Positions 23,605-38,751 of a stretch of 64,000 nt of DNA are shown piece after piece. How positions within the stretch are numbered: the first letter of the stretch is position 1; each line of letters opens with the position of its first letter. A model generated the notes under the pieces. The model was not told where the DNA came from. It ran no database searches and saw only the letters and a list, made by a program, of their open reading frames with translations. Position numbers and translations under genes: made by a program. The stretch comes from Neelides folsomi (taxonomy: Eukaryota; Arthropoda; Collembola; Neelipleona; Neelidae), in assembly GCA_034687125.1 (NCBI GenBank), contig JAQGBZ010000342.1, positions 1 through 64,000 of the forward strand. Reading direction: 5' to 3'.

Positions 23605-26600
23605 TTATTCGTTGGATGTTGACGTAATTGGTTCTGTATATTGTCCAGACATGATGATCATCCCGGTCGGATTGTGACGAAGGAAGTAAAGGAAAGGCCG
23701 TTCGAGTTTCAACACCGTCTCTTCCTCGACTTGTCTGCTTACATATCTGTTCCTCAACAGTCCATGATACGGTTCCGACCGACTCGACCTCACCCGAGTA
23801 TAAGAAGCAAAGTGATACGGCAATTTCCCAGGTAAATCCCGATTCCCCATTGCCTTCCTCTTATTCAATTGACTTGGAGATCTTGAGAGGAAAATCCAAT
23901 CGTTGACTGACAATGGCTCTCCTTGGCTTCCATATTGGTCTCGGATATTTGGTCTCAGAATTCTGACCAAATCCAAATTCTTACTTGCAACACCTGTGGT
24001 TTCCGTATGGGAGTCGGACAATTTTTCCCAAGTGCCAAATTCCGAAAAATGCATTACATTTTGGTCCATGTACAAATCTCGTCCGCCGTTGATTCCTTTG
24101 AATTTTGCCAAATGGGGACTGAAGAGATCTGTGAGTCCGAATCTTTCCAAAGCGTAGGAAATGTTGAAAGAGCTTTGAGTTTTAAATCGTGGCATGACGA
24201 TTTTGAAGGGTTCTCTTGGGAAGAATCCACGCATGAATCCTTTCCAGGTTTCTAAGGTCAGTCGAGATTTTAATGAGTTGACCCCTCCAATTGCGAATTC
24301 TCCTGGTCGGCCCGGCATGAGAAGGATGAGACTCAGTTCACGGGATTGATAAGGAACTTCTACACCTGTAGCGTCCAATTCTTTGTCATAAGTTGCTCTA
24401 AAAGCTCCTTTGAGTCCAAGGGCTGGAACTGTTATGAGTCTTCGACCCAAAGCAGCTAAATGGATAAAATTCAATGATGTGGAACTTGGATCTCTGGCTC
24501 CAGCAAATTGGCCCTAAAATCATCAAAGTCAATTATAATTTTAATTAAAAATTTAAATAATAGTATAAAAATAAAATATATAGTTTGATCTTGTGATCGC
24601 CATTTATAAATTAATTTGGTGTTTGGTTATTGACAAGATTGTAATTTTAATTTAACTAAACAAATAAGAAGTTAAAATATGGAAAAAGAATTACATCAAA
24701 GAAGGAAGCAGTTATGAGTGATAATGGTCCTTTAAGTGGTAAGCTGTAGTTGAGCATTTCATAAGAATGCCTTTGGATTTGTGCTCGGGTCATTTGGTTA
24801 ATGATACTTTGTGCCAAGTGGCCTGCAAACTTGTAATCAGCCTCCTCCACTCGAGCGTCGTAAAAGTGTTGCACTCGGGTCTTGAAAAATTCAAGAACAT
24901 CTCCTTTGCTCTGAAAACATGAAAAAGACTCATCATTATTTTCCACCTTAATTTATATCTACAACACTATAACAAGAAACGAGATTTTAACCTTCTGCTA
25001 TATAATAATAGTTATAAACTACATTTTAATTATACTTTTAAACTATTTAATGGGAGTAAAATGGTTTAACTCTTCTTTCTTATAATGAGAAAAATGAAAG
25101 AAAAATGCGGAAGGTTATGAGCCGTGATATTAATTTTTAAAATAGTTTGTTATATATAAGTTCAAAGTTCTAAGCTTAAAGTTTCCTCCTTTTATTCCTT
25201 CCATTTACTCGTTCGCAAATTAAGGATAAAATGAGTTGTTGAGGCACAAATGGTTCAAAAGAGATTCCGCTATTTTATAGTAGAATTTTTCTAATAACAT
25301 TGTTAAAAAATATTTTTTCGTATTCCTAGTATTAAATTCAGTGTAACTAACCTTGTCAGCTATCAAGAGACGGATCATAGCAGCAGCCGTGTTGGGCTGC
25401 GAAAGAAACGATTGAGTCACATTATGGTAAAGCATGTGGGGGTTGAATGTAATCATGTCATCAATCTGGAGGAGGCCGTCAATTTGAGCCGCTGTTGGAC
25501 CACGAGCTCCAAGGAACATCATCGAAAGAGATGAAATGATAGCAAATGGACTCAGAACTAAATTCTCATAGCTTGACGTCGACTTGCTGATGGGATTGCT
25601 CAAACTCGAAAGAAGTCGAAGAGCCAGCCGATTGTTGATATGAACAAATGCACTCATCTCGGGGTCCACGCTCGTCACGGTCGCTTCCAAACCAGGATTA
25701 CCTGGGATTTCGGGGAAACTTGGTCTTTTCCCGCTGCTCACATGGTGGCCGTGATGACCATTATGACCACCATGACCATGATCATTTCCGTTGCCATGAC
25801 TACCATGTCCGTGGTCGCCATGTCCATGGTCGCCATGGCCGTGGTCATGACCGTGTTCGTGTTTGTCAACATGGTGATGATTGTCACTCCCGTGATTTTG
25901 TCCACCGTGATGACTCCCATGATGGTCATTTCCATGGTGATTGGTTCCATGATGATCATTGGTATGTTGATTACTTCCATGATGGTCATTTCCATGATTT
26001 GCTCCATGATGGCCATTTCCATGATGATCATTGCCGTGATGACTTCCATGGTGGTCATTTCCATGATGACCCCCGTGGCCGTGATTGTGATCGTTCTCGT
26101 GCTCATGATGATGTGTGTCTTTGTGATGATCCCCGTGAGCTTGACTTTCATGGTGGCCTCCGTGGTGACTTCCGTGGTGACTTCCATGGTGATCCCCATG
26201 GTGGTGGTTGTAATGATTGTTACTCAAGTTTTGAACCACGGGTTTGGGAACTAATGGTCTTGGGATTGATTGGAATCTATCAGGGCTTAAGTGATGTTCA
26301 GGATTTCCAAACAACTCAGATGGGTGGGGAGAGTTGTTTGACAGGAGGCCGGTTTCTGGGTCGGTCGTGTCAGCCGCGCCGTGTTGATATTGGAGATGGG
26401 AAGGACGTGGGCGGTGGAGGTTGTCAGGAAGGACGGGGAAAGGACGTCTGGTGCTGCTCAATTGAAACCCGCCGATGTGAGGCCTCAATTGTGTACTTGT
26501 TTTCTTTATTGGTTCGCTCGGTTTACATGTTGTACCTTGACCATCGGTTGTAACTTGATAAAAATTTTAATTTATATTTATTTAAAAGTCATTTATAAAT

Positions 26601-28041
26601 AATTCTTATTACTAAATTATTTAAATCATTTAATATTTTATCTAGATTCAGGCTTATTTTTACCATTAATTTTTATTGCTTACCTTTATTTGAAAAGAGA
26701 TCTACAAGGTTTGCCTTGATTGGATTTCCAGCAAGATCCAATTCCACCACTGGGACGTAAACTCCATGAAGAAATGTTTGATAAGGATCATATCCAAATA
26801 TTTCATCATCATAGAAATCAGTAGGACGGTTTGAATTCGTGGTGCTATTGTTCTTATTAGATGTAAAGTAAAGTAAAGGAACTTTGGTAGGTTTAGGGCG
26901 CGACTCGAAGATTTCTTCCGTTTCTGTTTCAATTGAGTCCTCGTTATTCACCGCTATGATCGAATTGGTCGTTGTGGGACGAGGGGAGGAAGCTCGACTT
27001 GTAAACCTCACGTTTTGGGATTGTGCCGTTGTTAATACAACAGGCTTGGGCCGAACTGTCGGTTTAGGTTGGTCCTTTTGTCTCAATGGAACTTCCGTTC
27101 TCACTGTCGCCCTCGCCGTGGTCAATTTAACTTCCGGCTTCGGTGTCCCAAGAAGTGTTGAATTCCGTGCATCATTTATTGAATTTAAAACATCTGCAAC
27201 AATTGCTTCGATTTGTTGACCACCGGCGGGTTTTCCAGGGGAGAGCAAAACTCCTGATAATTTATGTATTGCGGCAGTGACTTCTTTGGATGTTTCGCTT
27301 TCATTTATGGATGTTTTTGGTGGTGGGTCTGTGGTTGTGGTTGGTGGGACGAGAGTCACGTGGACCAAATCCTCGGCCTCGTCGTCGTCCACTGACCCTT
27401 TTTTGGCGGTTGGTGGGGATTCGTCAGTGGCTTGGACGGGATTCGAAGTGGAAACTGGGCGGGATTCATTGTGGCGGAGTTGTTCTTCTTCTACGATGGA
27501 TTTAAGGGTGGCAATGACAGACAAAAGACCTTTGTCACTTTCAGTTGTTCCAGGGGTTGTTTGGGCATCGTCGATGATACTGACTGACGTTACTACACTG
27601 TACGAATTAAGAATATGAATATTGGGATAATACAATACACGTGTATGTATGGACGTATGGATATTGTATGGTACATATTGAATTTATATACAATACAGTT
27701 ATAGTGTATTAAGACAAGGTGTATTGGGTTAGTATAGGTTAGTATAGATTTAATGAAAGGTGTGGAAAAGAGGCGTGTGCCGCAGGTAGAAATAATTGAT
27801 GCATTTATGGTTAAAAAAGTGGGATTATTGTGGGATAGTTAATGATATCTGAGGTATTGTGTTAACCAGGTAAAATTGTTGCAGAGTTGTTAGTTGAATG
27901 TCCGTTATTTTAAATTATATTGGTTAATAATAATTGTATTTAATTTGAAGTTAATTGAGAGAGGGGAACTGACCTGGAGCCGATGATTTGTGCCCATATC
28001 GGGCCCATGAGGAAGAGGAGGAGAAAAGGGAGAAGAGCCAT
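23605..28041 (-). CDS. Very long secreted serpin with Thr/Pro-rich and His-rich N-terminal extensions
   Basis: Exons 28041-27974, 27597-26684, 26553-25352, 24910-24695 and 24513-23605 join in frame to 1102 residues; ordinary serpins have about 400. Residues 1-19 form a signal peptide (MALLPFLLLFLMGPIWAQ). Then comes a Thr/Pro/Lys-rich region to about 330 and a His/Gly/Asp-rich region of about 160 residues (GNDHHGSHHGNDHHG-type repeats). The serpin fold starts near 625 (NLVLSPFAIISSLSMMFLGA). Near the end it has the serpin signature RPFLYFLRHNPTGMIIMSGQ. The usual hinge (EGTEAAAAT-like) is not found; instead about 100 basic, Ser-rich residues separate DSHTETTGVASKN from the signature. I infer a possibly non-inhibitory or unusually cleaved serpin. 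The His-rich part may bind metal. It lies in tandem with the 3CxxC gene. Confidence 0.85.
25735..26215 (-). repeat. His-rich coding tandem repeat in the serpin gene
   Basis: Degenerate 9-15 base units code for HHG, NDHHG and HGHGD motifs on the minus strand. The same DNA gives long open frames on the plus strand (Met/Val/Asp-rich), which are artefacts of the repeat. Confidence 0.8.
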
Positions 28042-29703
28042 CCTGGAAAGAGAGGAAGTTTCGTCTCAAGTCAGCAAAGCTCTGTCCAGTTTGATTTCAG
28101 GTCCGATGCACTTGGGATGAGTGGCGATAATGAAATAAGAGGATGTAATTAGGAACCTCCTCGGCCGTGTGGCTTAGATTGCTCGCCCCACGATGAGGTA
28201 GACGACCTAAGAAAAGGAGATCATGACTGATCACTCTATTATATAATCCCCCTCTATCCAATCCCTTTCATCACCTCTTTATGGCACCGTTTAAATTTCC
28301 AATCAATCTCAGCCTTGTTAAGAATTAAAAAACTCATTGAGCCTTTCTCGTCTTTTTTCGACTTTTCCTTAAAGGATTGATTTTGATTCATAATCCATAA
28401 TGAACAAATAGCCAAGATAAGCTCAAACATTTATGCTTAACAATTTTTTATTCAACATTTTTTATTTCCATTTAATTTTTAAGATTTGACTGATTTAATC
28501 TGAGAGAATTAAACGGACTTGTTATATGTATGAGAAAGGAACTTTATACTGATAGTTTAATTTACATACATTTGATAATAGCATTTTGTAATCCTTTAGA
28601 AGTTATATTTTAAATATTAGTAAAGTCGACAAAGTTAGATGACAACCAGAGCGAGGGAATTTGAATAATGGGAGATTTTTTTACAGGTGTATTATGATTA
28701 AGAGAGGGGCTTTACGGTAATCTGTGATTAATTGAGCATGAATTTGGAAGTGCGACTGTCAGGTTTTGGAATGTGCTAATTGTTCTTACGTTTCTACGCT
28801 TGTCTCCAGCCGGCCGTTCACACTCCTTTTTTGCCTTAGAGGGAATGTTTCTTAAGATCTCTTCTGGTCCTTGTTCAGAGTGGAATTGAGGTGATTTCTC
28901 AAACTGAATTTGCTTATGAGGATTTTGGGAGTCTGGATGTGTCTGAGATTGGTATAGGGAGTTTGGATTACAAGGAATCTGTTTCAACTTCTTTGCAAAA
29001 GAGATTTAGTTTGAAGTATTAGGATCAAGTTGAAGATGAATTTGAGAGGATTTTTCAGGATTTGGGGTATTCAGACAAGTTGGGTGATTTTGATGGTTGA
29101 AGACGAGGGTTGAGACGATTTGGATGAAGTTTATTAGGAGAAGAGGAAAGTGTTGGTGGGAGATGTTCTTGGGCTGGTGGGTTTGCAGAAAGTGAGGAGG
29201 AAGATGTTCGTTCGGGAACTGATTTGATAAGATCGTGTGTGGCTACCGGCTCCTGCCTTTTTTCCTTTCTGCTTTGATTGCGGGGCATCTCCCTTTCCTT
29301 CAGCCCGGAAGACAAACCTCCGCAAGGCGCAATTTCCCATAAAACCAAATTGGTCTTTACTGTAACACTCACAGATTAAAAGGACCATACAGGGACGTTT
29401 ATTTCTGTATACGTACTACAATTGTGAATATGCTTTCTTACCATAATAATAATAATAACCATGTTTGTACGAAGAGTATATCTAACAATAAGTATGTAGT
29501 ATGAAGTTTGTAGTAGTAGTATGACATTCGAATATGATATTTTGACATGTATAAGGTTTAAGGTATATTATGAAATTAGGAACGTTTATCCCTCCACGTA
29601 TGCCAACATTTTTTTTATTTTCCTCTTTTGAGAATATTTCTGTAAAAAGATCTTATGGATCTTTTAAGGTTGTTTAAAGTCTTTCAAGGTGTTTAAAGTG
29701 TTT
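28042..29703. other. Intergenic stretch between the serpin start and the SMYD4-like stop
   Basis: 28042-28260 is the likely serpin promoter and 5' leader. 28780-29390 is distinctly less AT-rich, with overlapping minus-strand frames of 84-105 codons rich in Ser, Pro, Gln and Lys. None resembles a family, and no splice-linked frame joins them. It could be a lineage-specific exon, a long untranslated region or regulatory DNA. The rest is AT-rich, with a short AAT microsatellite near 29445. Confidence 0.35.
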
Positions 29704-32700
29704 TCAAGAATTGTTTTTGACAAAAAGTGAGCCCCTGGCAGCGAGGCAGAGCTTGAGTGCTTCTACAGCGAGGAAAACAGTTTTATATGGCGGAAACTGG
29801 TCGTTCTTTCTCTTAATTTCCTCAATGAGTCGCCCAGCTTGGCGAAGATATGATTCCAGGAGTATGATGGCCATTTCACCCTTACCGGAATCCATTAAAG
29901 GAAGAGCCTTGTCATAGAGAGAATCTTCAAGAGATTTGAGTTGCTTCAACAGCTTGAGTTCTTTCTTTTCTTTGGCTTCTATCTCGAGATTCATTTCGGG
30001 CATGAGGGGCCAATCGGCAGTGCAAGCAAGGCAAGAACAAGTGAACCAATAGCGCCCTTCGAGTCGATGCATTCGCTCACCGCGTCTCATCCGAGTGAAT
30101 AATGGACCATAGTTGTCGTAGATTGGTTCCCCTAGGTTGATTTTACGAATTGTTCGTACCACCATTAAACCACCAGTAAAATACCTGTTATGAGTTAATT
30201 TAAAATGTTAAAATCCTTTTTTAAACATTTTTTAAAGATAAGTGGGAATTAAAGTTTTAAAGCAATTAAAGTTTCGGATTTTTTTACAGATCTTGCTCTG
30301 TAATTTTTTAATATTGATAATTGGTAATTGGACCTTGTGGTATTTGGAGCACATGAATGATTGAAAAAAGAGGCCGTTGAGTAAACGGCGAGTCCAAGAG
30401 ATGAAGACGTGGCTTTGCGGAAATTGTCCTTTGTTTCCATTATGAATTCGCAAAATTCATAAGCATTGAACTGTAGAACTTGGAGGTTCCTGAAACAAAA
30501 GTGCGGTTATGGGAAGTTTTTGGAAAGTGAATAGAGTCATTTGCTTGAATTTGGTATTAAAATTATTGTGTGTACAATGTGGTGGTGTTTGTACCTCAGG
30601 ATGATGGAACCAACCAAGAGCTCCTCATTTGTCGGCTCGGGGTTCTTGAATAAATTAACTTGGAAGTATCCAACGGAGCGGAGAGCTCTAAAAACATTTT
30701 TTACGTTACAATCTCCCATATGGATACCTACATTTGCTAAATTGCAATTTAAGCGAACACAAATCTTATAGCTATTTAAGCAAATTCATATACATGGGTA
30801 TGTTTTAGGTATAGGTATGCTATGTTATTTTTGCAATATAATGTTGTGTATTGTAGTAAGTTTAATATGAATTTAATATATGGTGTATGTGAATGTTTTT
30901 TATTATATTATTATATGGATGTGTGGGTTATTATTTGGTGAAGACACATGGTTTTGATTTTAATATTAAGAAAATACTTCATGAGGAAAATTGCCATGAT
31001 GGTCCGCTCTAAGAAATCTTGAGGGTGGCGCATTGTTTCCAGCCCTGAGAGATTATAGATATTCCCATATTCTCTCTCGTCATACTTCCCCTCCGCTGTG
31101 AGCAAAAATGAATCTTGCTCAACTGGAAATGGCAATTTCTGCACAAACAAAAAACATTACATTTATTATACGTCGAATAAAATTATTCGAATTGTTCATT
31201 TTATATGTGGAAGAATGATAAATCTAATACAGATTGTTCGGTTGTTGCAAAGATTATTAAAATTATTATTATGATCCGACAAGATTAGTTTTATATCGCT
31301 AATATTGTAGTTTATTGTGATATAAGTAAATTATGATTAAATAACTATTACTTGAAGAAATTCATCGGGATTTGATTGTGTGAGAATTCGATAGGCCAAA
31401 AATGGCAAAATGCTCATTCCTGAACCAATGAGCAAAGCCAGAATTCTGCATTCATAACGATGATAAATTTCCCCTTCGCTCCTGCATTTCTTGGAGCAAA
31501 ATCCCACATTGGCACAAGTCTCACAAGGGATGACAACTCTGAATCTCTTGAAACAATGAAGGCAATGAGAACCCATCCGTTCTGGTAATAAAACTGCAGC
31601 AAATGGCTTTTCTATGAGAATGTCTTCTCCAATGTCAATTTCTTCATTGGCGAAAGCAAACCTACCATTTGTACCATCACTCTTTACATTAAACTTTGCA
31701 GAGGCAGAAGGAAAGATTGGGCTTTTTGATTTGGAGTTGATTTGAGTTTTCGTGAGGGTTTTTGATAGATCTTCAATCAGATTTTCATCATTTACATTCT
31801 TTTCTTCTTTCTCACACTTCCCTTTAATCTTATTGAGAAGTGAGTCGCACTTGTCGATGAATTTCATGTCTTTTGGTTCCTGCTTGCTGGCCAAGTGTTT
31901 TGCCAAGTTGAGGGACACTTGGGCTTTGGCCACTTTGCCCAGGGCCAAGTAGCAGCTTCCCATTCTTTCATATAGCTTGTGGCTGAACAAATGCAGATTT
32001 CATTATTAAGAAACAGTTATTCATTATTTAACCATCATATCCATTTTCTTTATAAATATTGTACATGTACAAGTATTGTAATACATACAAGGAAATGATA
32101 CTGACATGATACAATGGATGTTTAATGTGATATTGTGAGTTAAGCGTAATGTTATGAGTTTTTAATGGATTATTTTCTTTTATTGTAATTTTAATAAAAG
32201 AAGCTCACCGGTTCTTTTCTTCATAGCCTGAGCTTATTGCAAGTTCGACGTCAATTATAGCAGGTTCGTATTCACCCATACGCTGAAGCAGGGCTGATCT
32301 GTTTGCATAGACGAGTGAAAGCGATTGGCCTGTTGGGGCTCGAATGATGCTTTGAGCATACTGAAAATTAAAACCGTTTAATTCAACATAAATAACAATA
32401 GGAATTGATACTTTTGGTTAATTAACAAACGTAAGCAACTCTAATTTTTAATTGGCTTTGTTTAATAAATAATTTATCGTTTATTTTATATGCAATTTAC
32501 GTAAAGTAGTGCTTTTGGATAATCGCCCTTCTCAAATGCGACATTTCCTTCTATTCTTTTTGCAACTGACTCTTCTTCATTTTTACCTCTGAAATATCAT
32601 AATTTAATAGTTTGTATTCTTTGTATTAAATGTAATCTAAATTAGAATGTAAAAAGATAAATGCAAGCTCAGATGAATGGATCTAAGGTAGTCTTTCATT

Positions 32701-32950
32701 TTTCATTAAATTAAATATATAAAATACTTTGAAAGGAATAAAAGTACCTAAAAACGAGTTCAGAACCAATTATGTGCCAACAGCGGTCCGAAACAAGGGT
32801 TATTCTTTCCAAGTCGTTTTTGCACCTTGTGAAAGCAGAGAGATTGATCATGGGACTTATTGTCTCAACCAAATCACGAAAAAACCCTTCTTTTTTATTT
32901 TGTAATGTTAATCTGCTACACATTTGCTTGTAATAACCACCGTCTTCCAT
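29704..32950 (-). CDS. Smyd4: SMYD4-like protein (TPR, split SET and MYND)
   Basis: Exons 32950-32748, 32588-32501, 32360-32209, 31982-31352, 31138-30978, 30687-30595, 30489-30334 and 30184-29704 join in frame to 654 residues. A TPR-like N-terminal part (EGNVAFEKGDYPKALLYVQYA) is followed by the first SET segment near 250-285. The MYND zinc finger spans Cys288-Cys326 (CLHCFKRF, CETCANVGFCSKKC, HRYEC). The main SET core holds NHSC at 486-489, and a Cys-rich post-SET follows (FTCSCLAC). TPR before SET/MYND is the SMYD4 arrangement. SMYD proteins are lysine methyltransferases; the substrate of this subfamily is unclear. The fifth donor (ATGAA/GTATTT) was chosen because it keeps frame and alignment. 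A longer reading past it is less likely. Confidence 0.85.
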
Positions 32951-33276
32951 TTTTAAATATGAAATTGACTAAATGTGAAAATGTGAAAAATGAAATGCGT
33001 TTTGCTTAACCTCTTTATAATCTTATCCTCTTCTTAATACATGAAAGAATCTGTGAATGCTATTTATAAGTTTTCCATATGGTTTCCGCTAAGAGAAATT
33101 GTGGAGCAAAAAACATTCCCGGGTCGTTTCTTGCTTTTTACTTGAAACCGGGTATTGCATCTAGTCCGAATGAAACGAATAGGATGTAAAAATGAAATAA
33201 TTGATACTCGGATTTTAAATGTTAAAGATCTTGTAAAGTATAACATTTTATTTAATGCCATAAAGTATAAAAACAA
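32951..33276. other. Short gap between WDR12 stop and SMYD4-like start
   Basis: Both genes run on the minus strand, 326 bases apart. It holds the WDR12 polyadenylation signal (TTTATT on plus, 33247-33252, about 25 bases after the stop) and the SMYD4-like promoter. Confidence 0.5.
33247..33252 (-). terminator. Polyadenylation signal, WDR12
   Basis: AATAAA on the minus strand, about 25 bases beyond the WDR12 stop codon. Confidence 0.5.
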
Positions 33277-35347
33277 TTAAGCTTTGAAAATTCGGAGTGT
33301 ATTATCAGACGATCCACTGAGGAAGTATGCGGGATTTTCCCATGATGTGCAGAGCACTTTATCTGTATGACCCGTCATGTTGTAAAGAGGAGCTCTTGGA
33401 TTTCGCCGGTCCCACAGCTTCAGAAGTTTGTCGTGTGATCCGGAAAGGAAAAGATTCTCATTTGTCTTTGACCATTGAACAGAGGAGACCCAGCCTGAAT
33501 GACTTGTGAAGGTTCCTTTTACTATTGATCCCTCTGTCAAATAAAAATCACACCAATTAACATTAACATTCTAATTAACTCAAAATTAATTATTAAAGTT
33601 TAAAAGCAATAGAAATTAGTGGTTGATTATTATATAATTTAATTATAACTCCATGCTGATATTACTAAATTCGCACCTTGAGATCTTGGATCGTAAATGC
33701 GAACATGTCGATCAGCAGACGAAGCCACAAGAGTAGAATTTAAAGGAGAATAAGAAATGGAAAAGAAGGCTTTGCTCCCCGCGATTTCACTCTTCATTCC
33801 GCCCATTTCAACGTCCCAGATCTTGATGGTGTGATCCCATGAGGAAGTAATAAGTTCATGGCTGTCGACCCAACAAAGAGAGGAAAGACATTCTTTATGT
33901 GATGCTAAGGTCATTATTGGAACCTGGAATTATTAAAATTTCAATTTATTAATTACTCAACTTGTTCGGCTTATAAAATCAATTTTCTAATTTGGTTGCA
34001 AAATTGATATTTTGCAATTTGTTCAATATTTAGTTAAATTACTCTTGATTTGGTAGCTGATGAATCTTCATCATTTTCACTTTCTTTGCTCTTTTTATCG
34101 TCTTCGAGCGACGCTGACCAAATCTTTAAGGCTCCGTCAAAAGCTCCACTTCCTAGGAATTGTTCAGTTGGGTCTGATCGGAGACATTCGACGCTTCTCT
34201 CGTGCCCTTTGCAAGCCCATCTGCATCTTATCTTATTTTCTTCAATGTTCCAATCCCAAATTAATATCGATTGGTCATGAGAGCCACTAAAAGTTGAAAA
34301 ACAAGATAAAATTTAATTTCTGAATTGTAATGTAAACTATGATATGACAAGAAAACGTAATAAAATAGAAGATAAAGTTTAAATGGACCAACCTTGCAAA
34401 AACTGCATTGGTGTCTGTGGATGAAACCCATGTAATGCATTTGACAGGTCCTTCATGAGACGTAAAAGCTTCTTTGTGTTTACCTTTTATTGTCCAAATG
34501 TGGATTGAATGGTCATAACTCCCTGTTAATATCCTTTAAAATTGGAAAAGAGAAAAGTTGGATTATTTATTTATTTAATAAATTAATAAAATATTATAAT
34601 CTTATTAATATTAGCTACGAGATTAATGCGATCAAGGAATGATTTGAATAATCACCATTTGTCTTTCGTATCAACTGATGCTACCCAATCATCGTGCATT
34701 AAGCAATCCTTTGGTTCAGGAGGAGGACAACTCTCGATATATTCAACATCGAATATTTCTTCTGTTCCGATCTTGGAAGCACCTTCAACTTGAGCTTCTT
34801 TGATTGCTTCATGTCTTAACACAAGTTCTTCAAGTGTCCCACGAAGGAATTCTCCACCGATCAAAAACTCAAATTGCTTCTTTTTCTTTATAACTCCATC
34901 ATCTGATCATATTGGTAATTTGCAATTATAATAAAAGATAATTGAATATTTGATGAAAAAGAACGTTACAGCTATTAATAAAATTACTGAATATTGCATT
35001 TAAAACCATTTTTTTAAATTTTATAGTATGGAAAATTAGAAATTGGTTATTTACCTTGAAGAACTTTGTTTACTAAATTGTTGAGCTCTTCTGTACCGAC
35101 ATTAGCAGCAAGGGCAAATGGGAAATCAGGAATTGCGTATCTGAAATATCGACCAAATGATTCGTCAATATTCCCGGTATTGAAAATTTATTAAAATTTA
35201 TAAAAAAGTTATTTGAATGATGAACTGATATTTTTAAAAAGTTACAAGTTTAGTTATTAAATCAAGAAGTCAATTAACTTACTCTGCTTGTTTTGTGGTA
35301 AATCTAATTTGAAGCAACAGCGATTTTTCTTCCATTGCAGCAGCCAT
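33277..35347 (-). CDS. Wdr12: WDR12, ribosome biogenesis WD-repeat protein
   Basis: Exons 35347-35283, 35140-35055, 34902-34656, 34533-34393, 34286-34043, 33923-33677 and 33533-33277 join in frame to 428 residues (human about 423). An N-terminal NLE domain (LLLQIRFTTKQAEYAIPDFP, then QFEFLIGGEFLRGTLEEL) is followed by WD repeats, for example WILTGSYDHSIHIW, LITSSWDHTIKIWD and FLSGSHDKLLKLWDRR, ending in YFLSGSSDNTLRIFKA. WDR12 is the PeBoW partner of PES1 and BOP1 in the nucleolus and is needed for 28S/5.8S rRNA maturation; the NLE domain contacts the AAA protein MDN1. An acidic Lys/Ser/Glu insert (SLEDDKKSKESENDEDSSAT) lies between blades. The gene is head-to-head with TIP60, 506 bases apart. 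Confidence 0.95.
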
Positions 35348-35853
35348 TTCCAATTTGTCTCTCACGCTTTTTTAATTATCTATTAAAATAAATAAGCGGA
35401 TATGAACTATAAGATTTAATAAACTACTAATTAAATCAGTAATGAAGGATAAACCACAGTTTAATTATATTTAACTGATTAACTCTCTCGAACTTAAGTA
35501 CACATTAAAACATTTTATTTAAAGCCTTAAATTCAATAGGTATTCGTGCTTTGAATTTACAACAAAACTTAATAATTTTATTATTATCGAATCAAAAAAA
35601 TATAACTTGGTTTAACTATTTATAATTATACCTTCCGATATTGGGTGAGGAACCGATGCGTTAACACAGTTAATCTTTAATAATTAACCGATTTATAAAA
35701 TGCTGCATTGATCATACTGGTTTTTATTTAGTAAAAGAAGTCGAGACACGAGGAGTGATGTGGGACTGAATCTTGGCGCTGTGCGTGCGAGCAGCTTTGT
35801 GGCCGAGTCCTTTGGAAGGAGGAGGGCGAGATCGCCATTGCGAGAGAGGAAAA
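35348..35853. promoter_or_regulatory. Shared upstream region of WDR12 and TIP60
   Basis: These are the 506 bases between two divergent start codons. The TIP60 side (35745-35853) is GC-richer, as expected for a leader or promoter. No TATA-like element in a convincing place was found. A shared promoter is inferred from layout only. Confidence 0.4.

Positions 35854-38751
<2,898 letters not shown>

Noticed and set aside
25640-26553. Plus-strand open frames of 204 and 301 codons opposite the serpin
   Set aside because: They arise from the His-codon repeats read backwards; the minus strand has correct splicing and a serpin fold.
30911-30977. Read-through extension of SMYD4-like exon 5 (FLNIKIKTMCLHQ)
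   Set aside because: The donor ATGAA/GTATTT keeps phase and gives FLMKALRSVGYF, which fits the family better.
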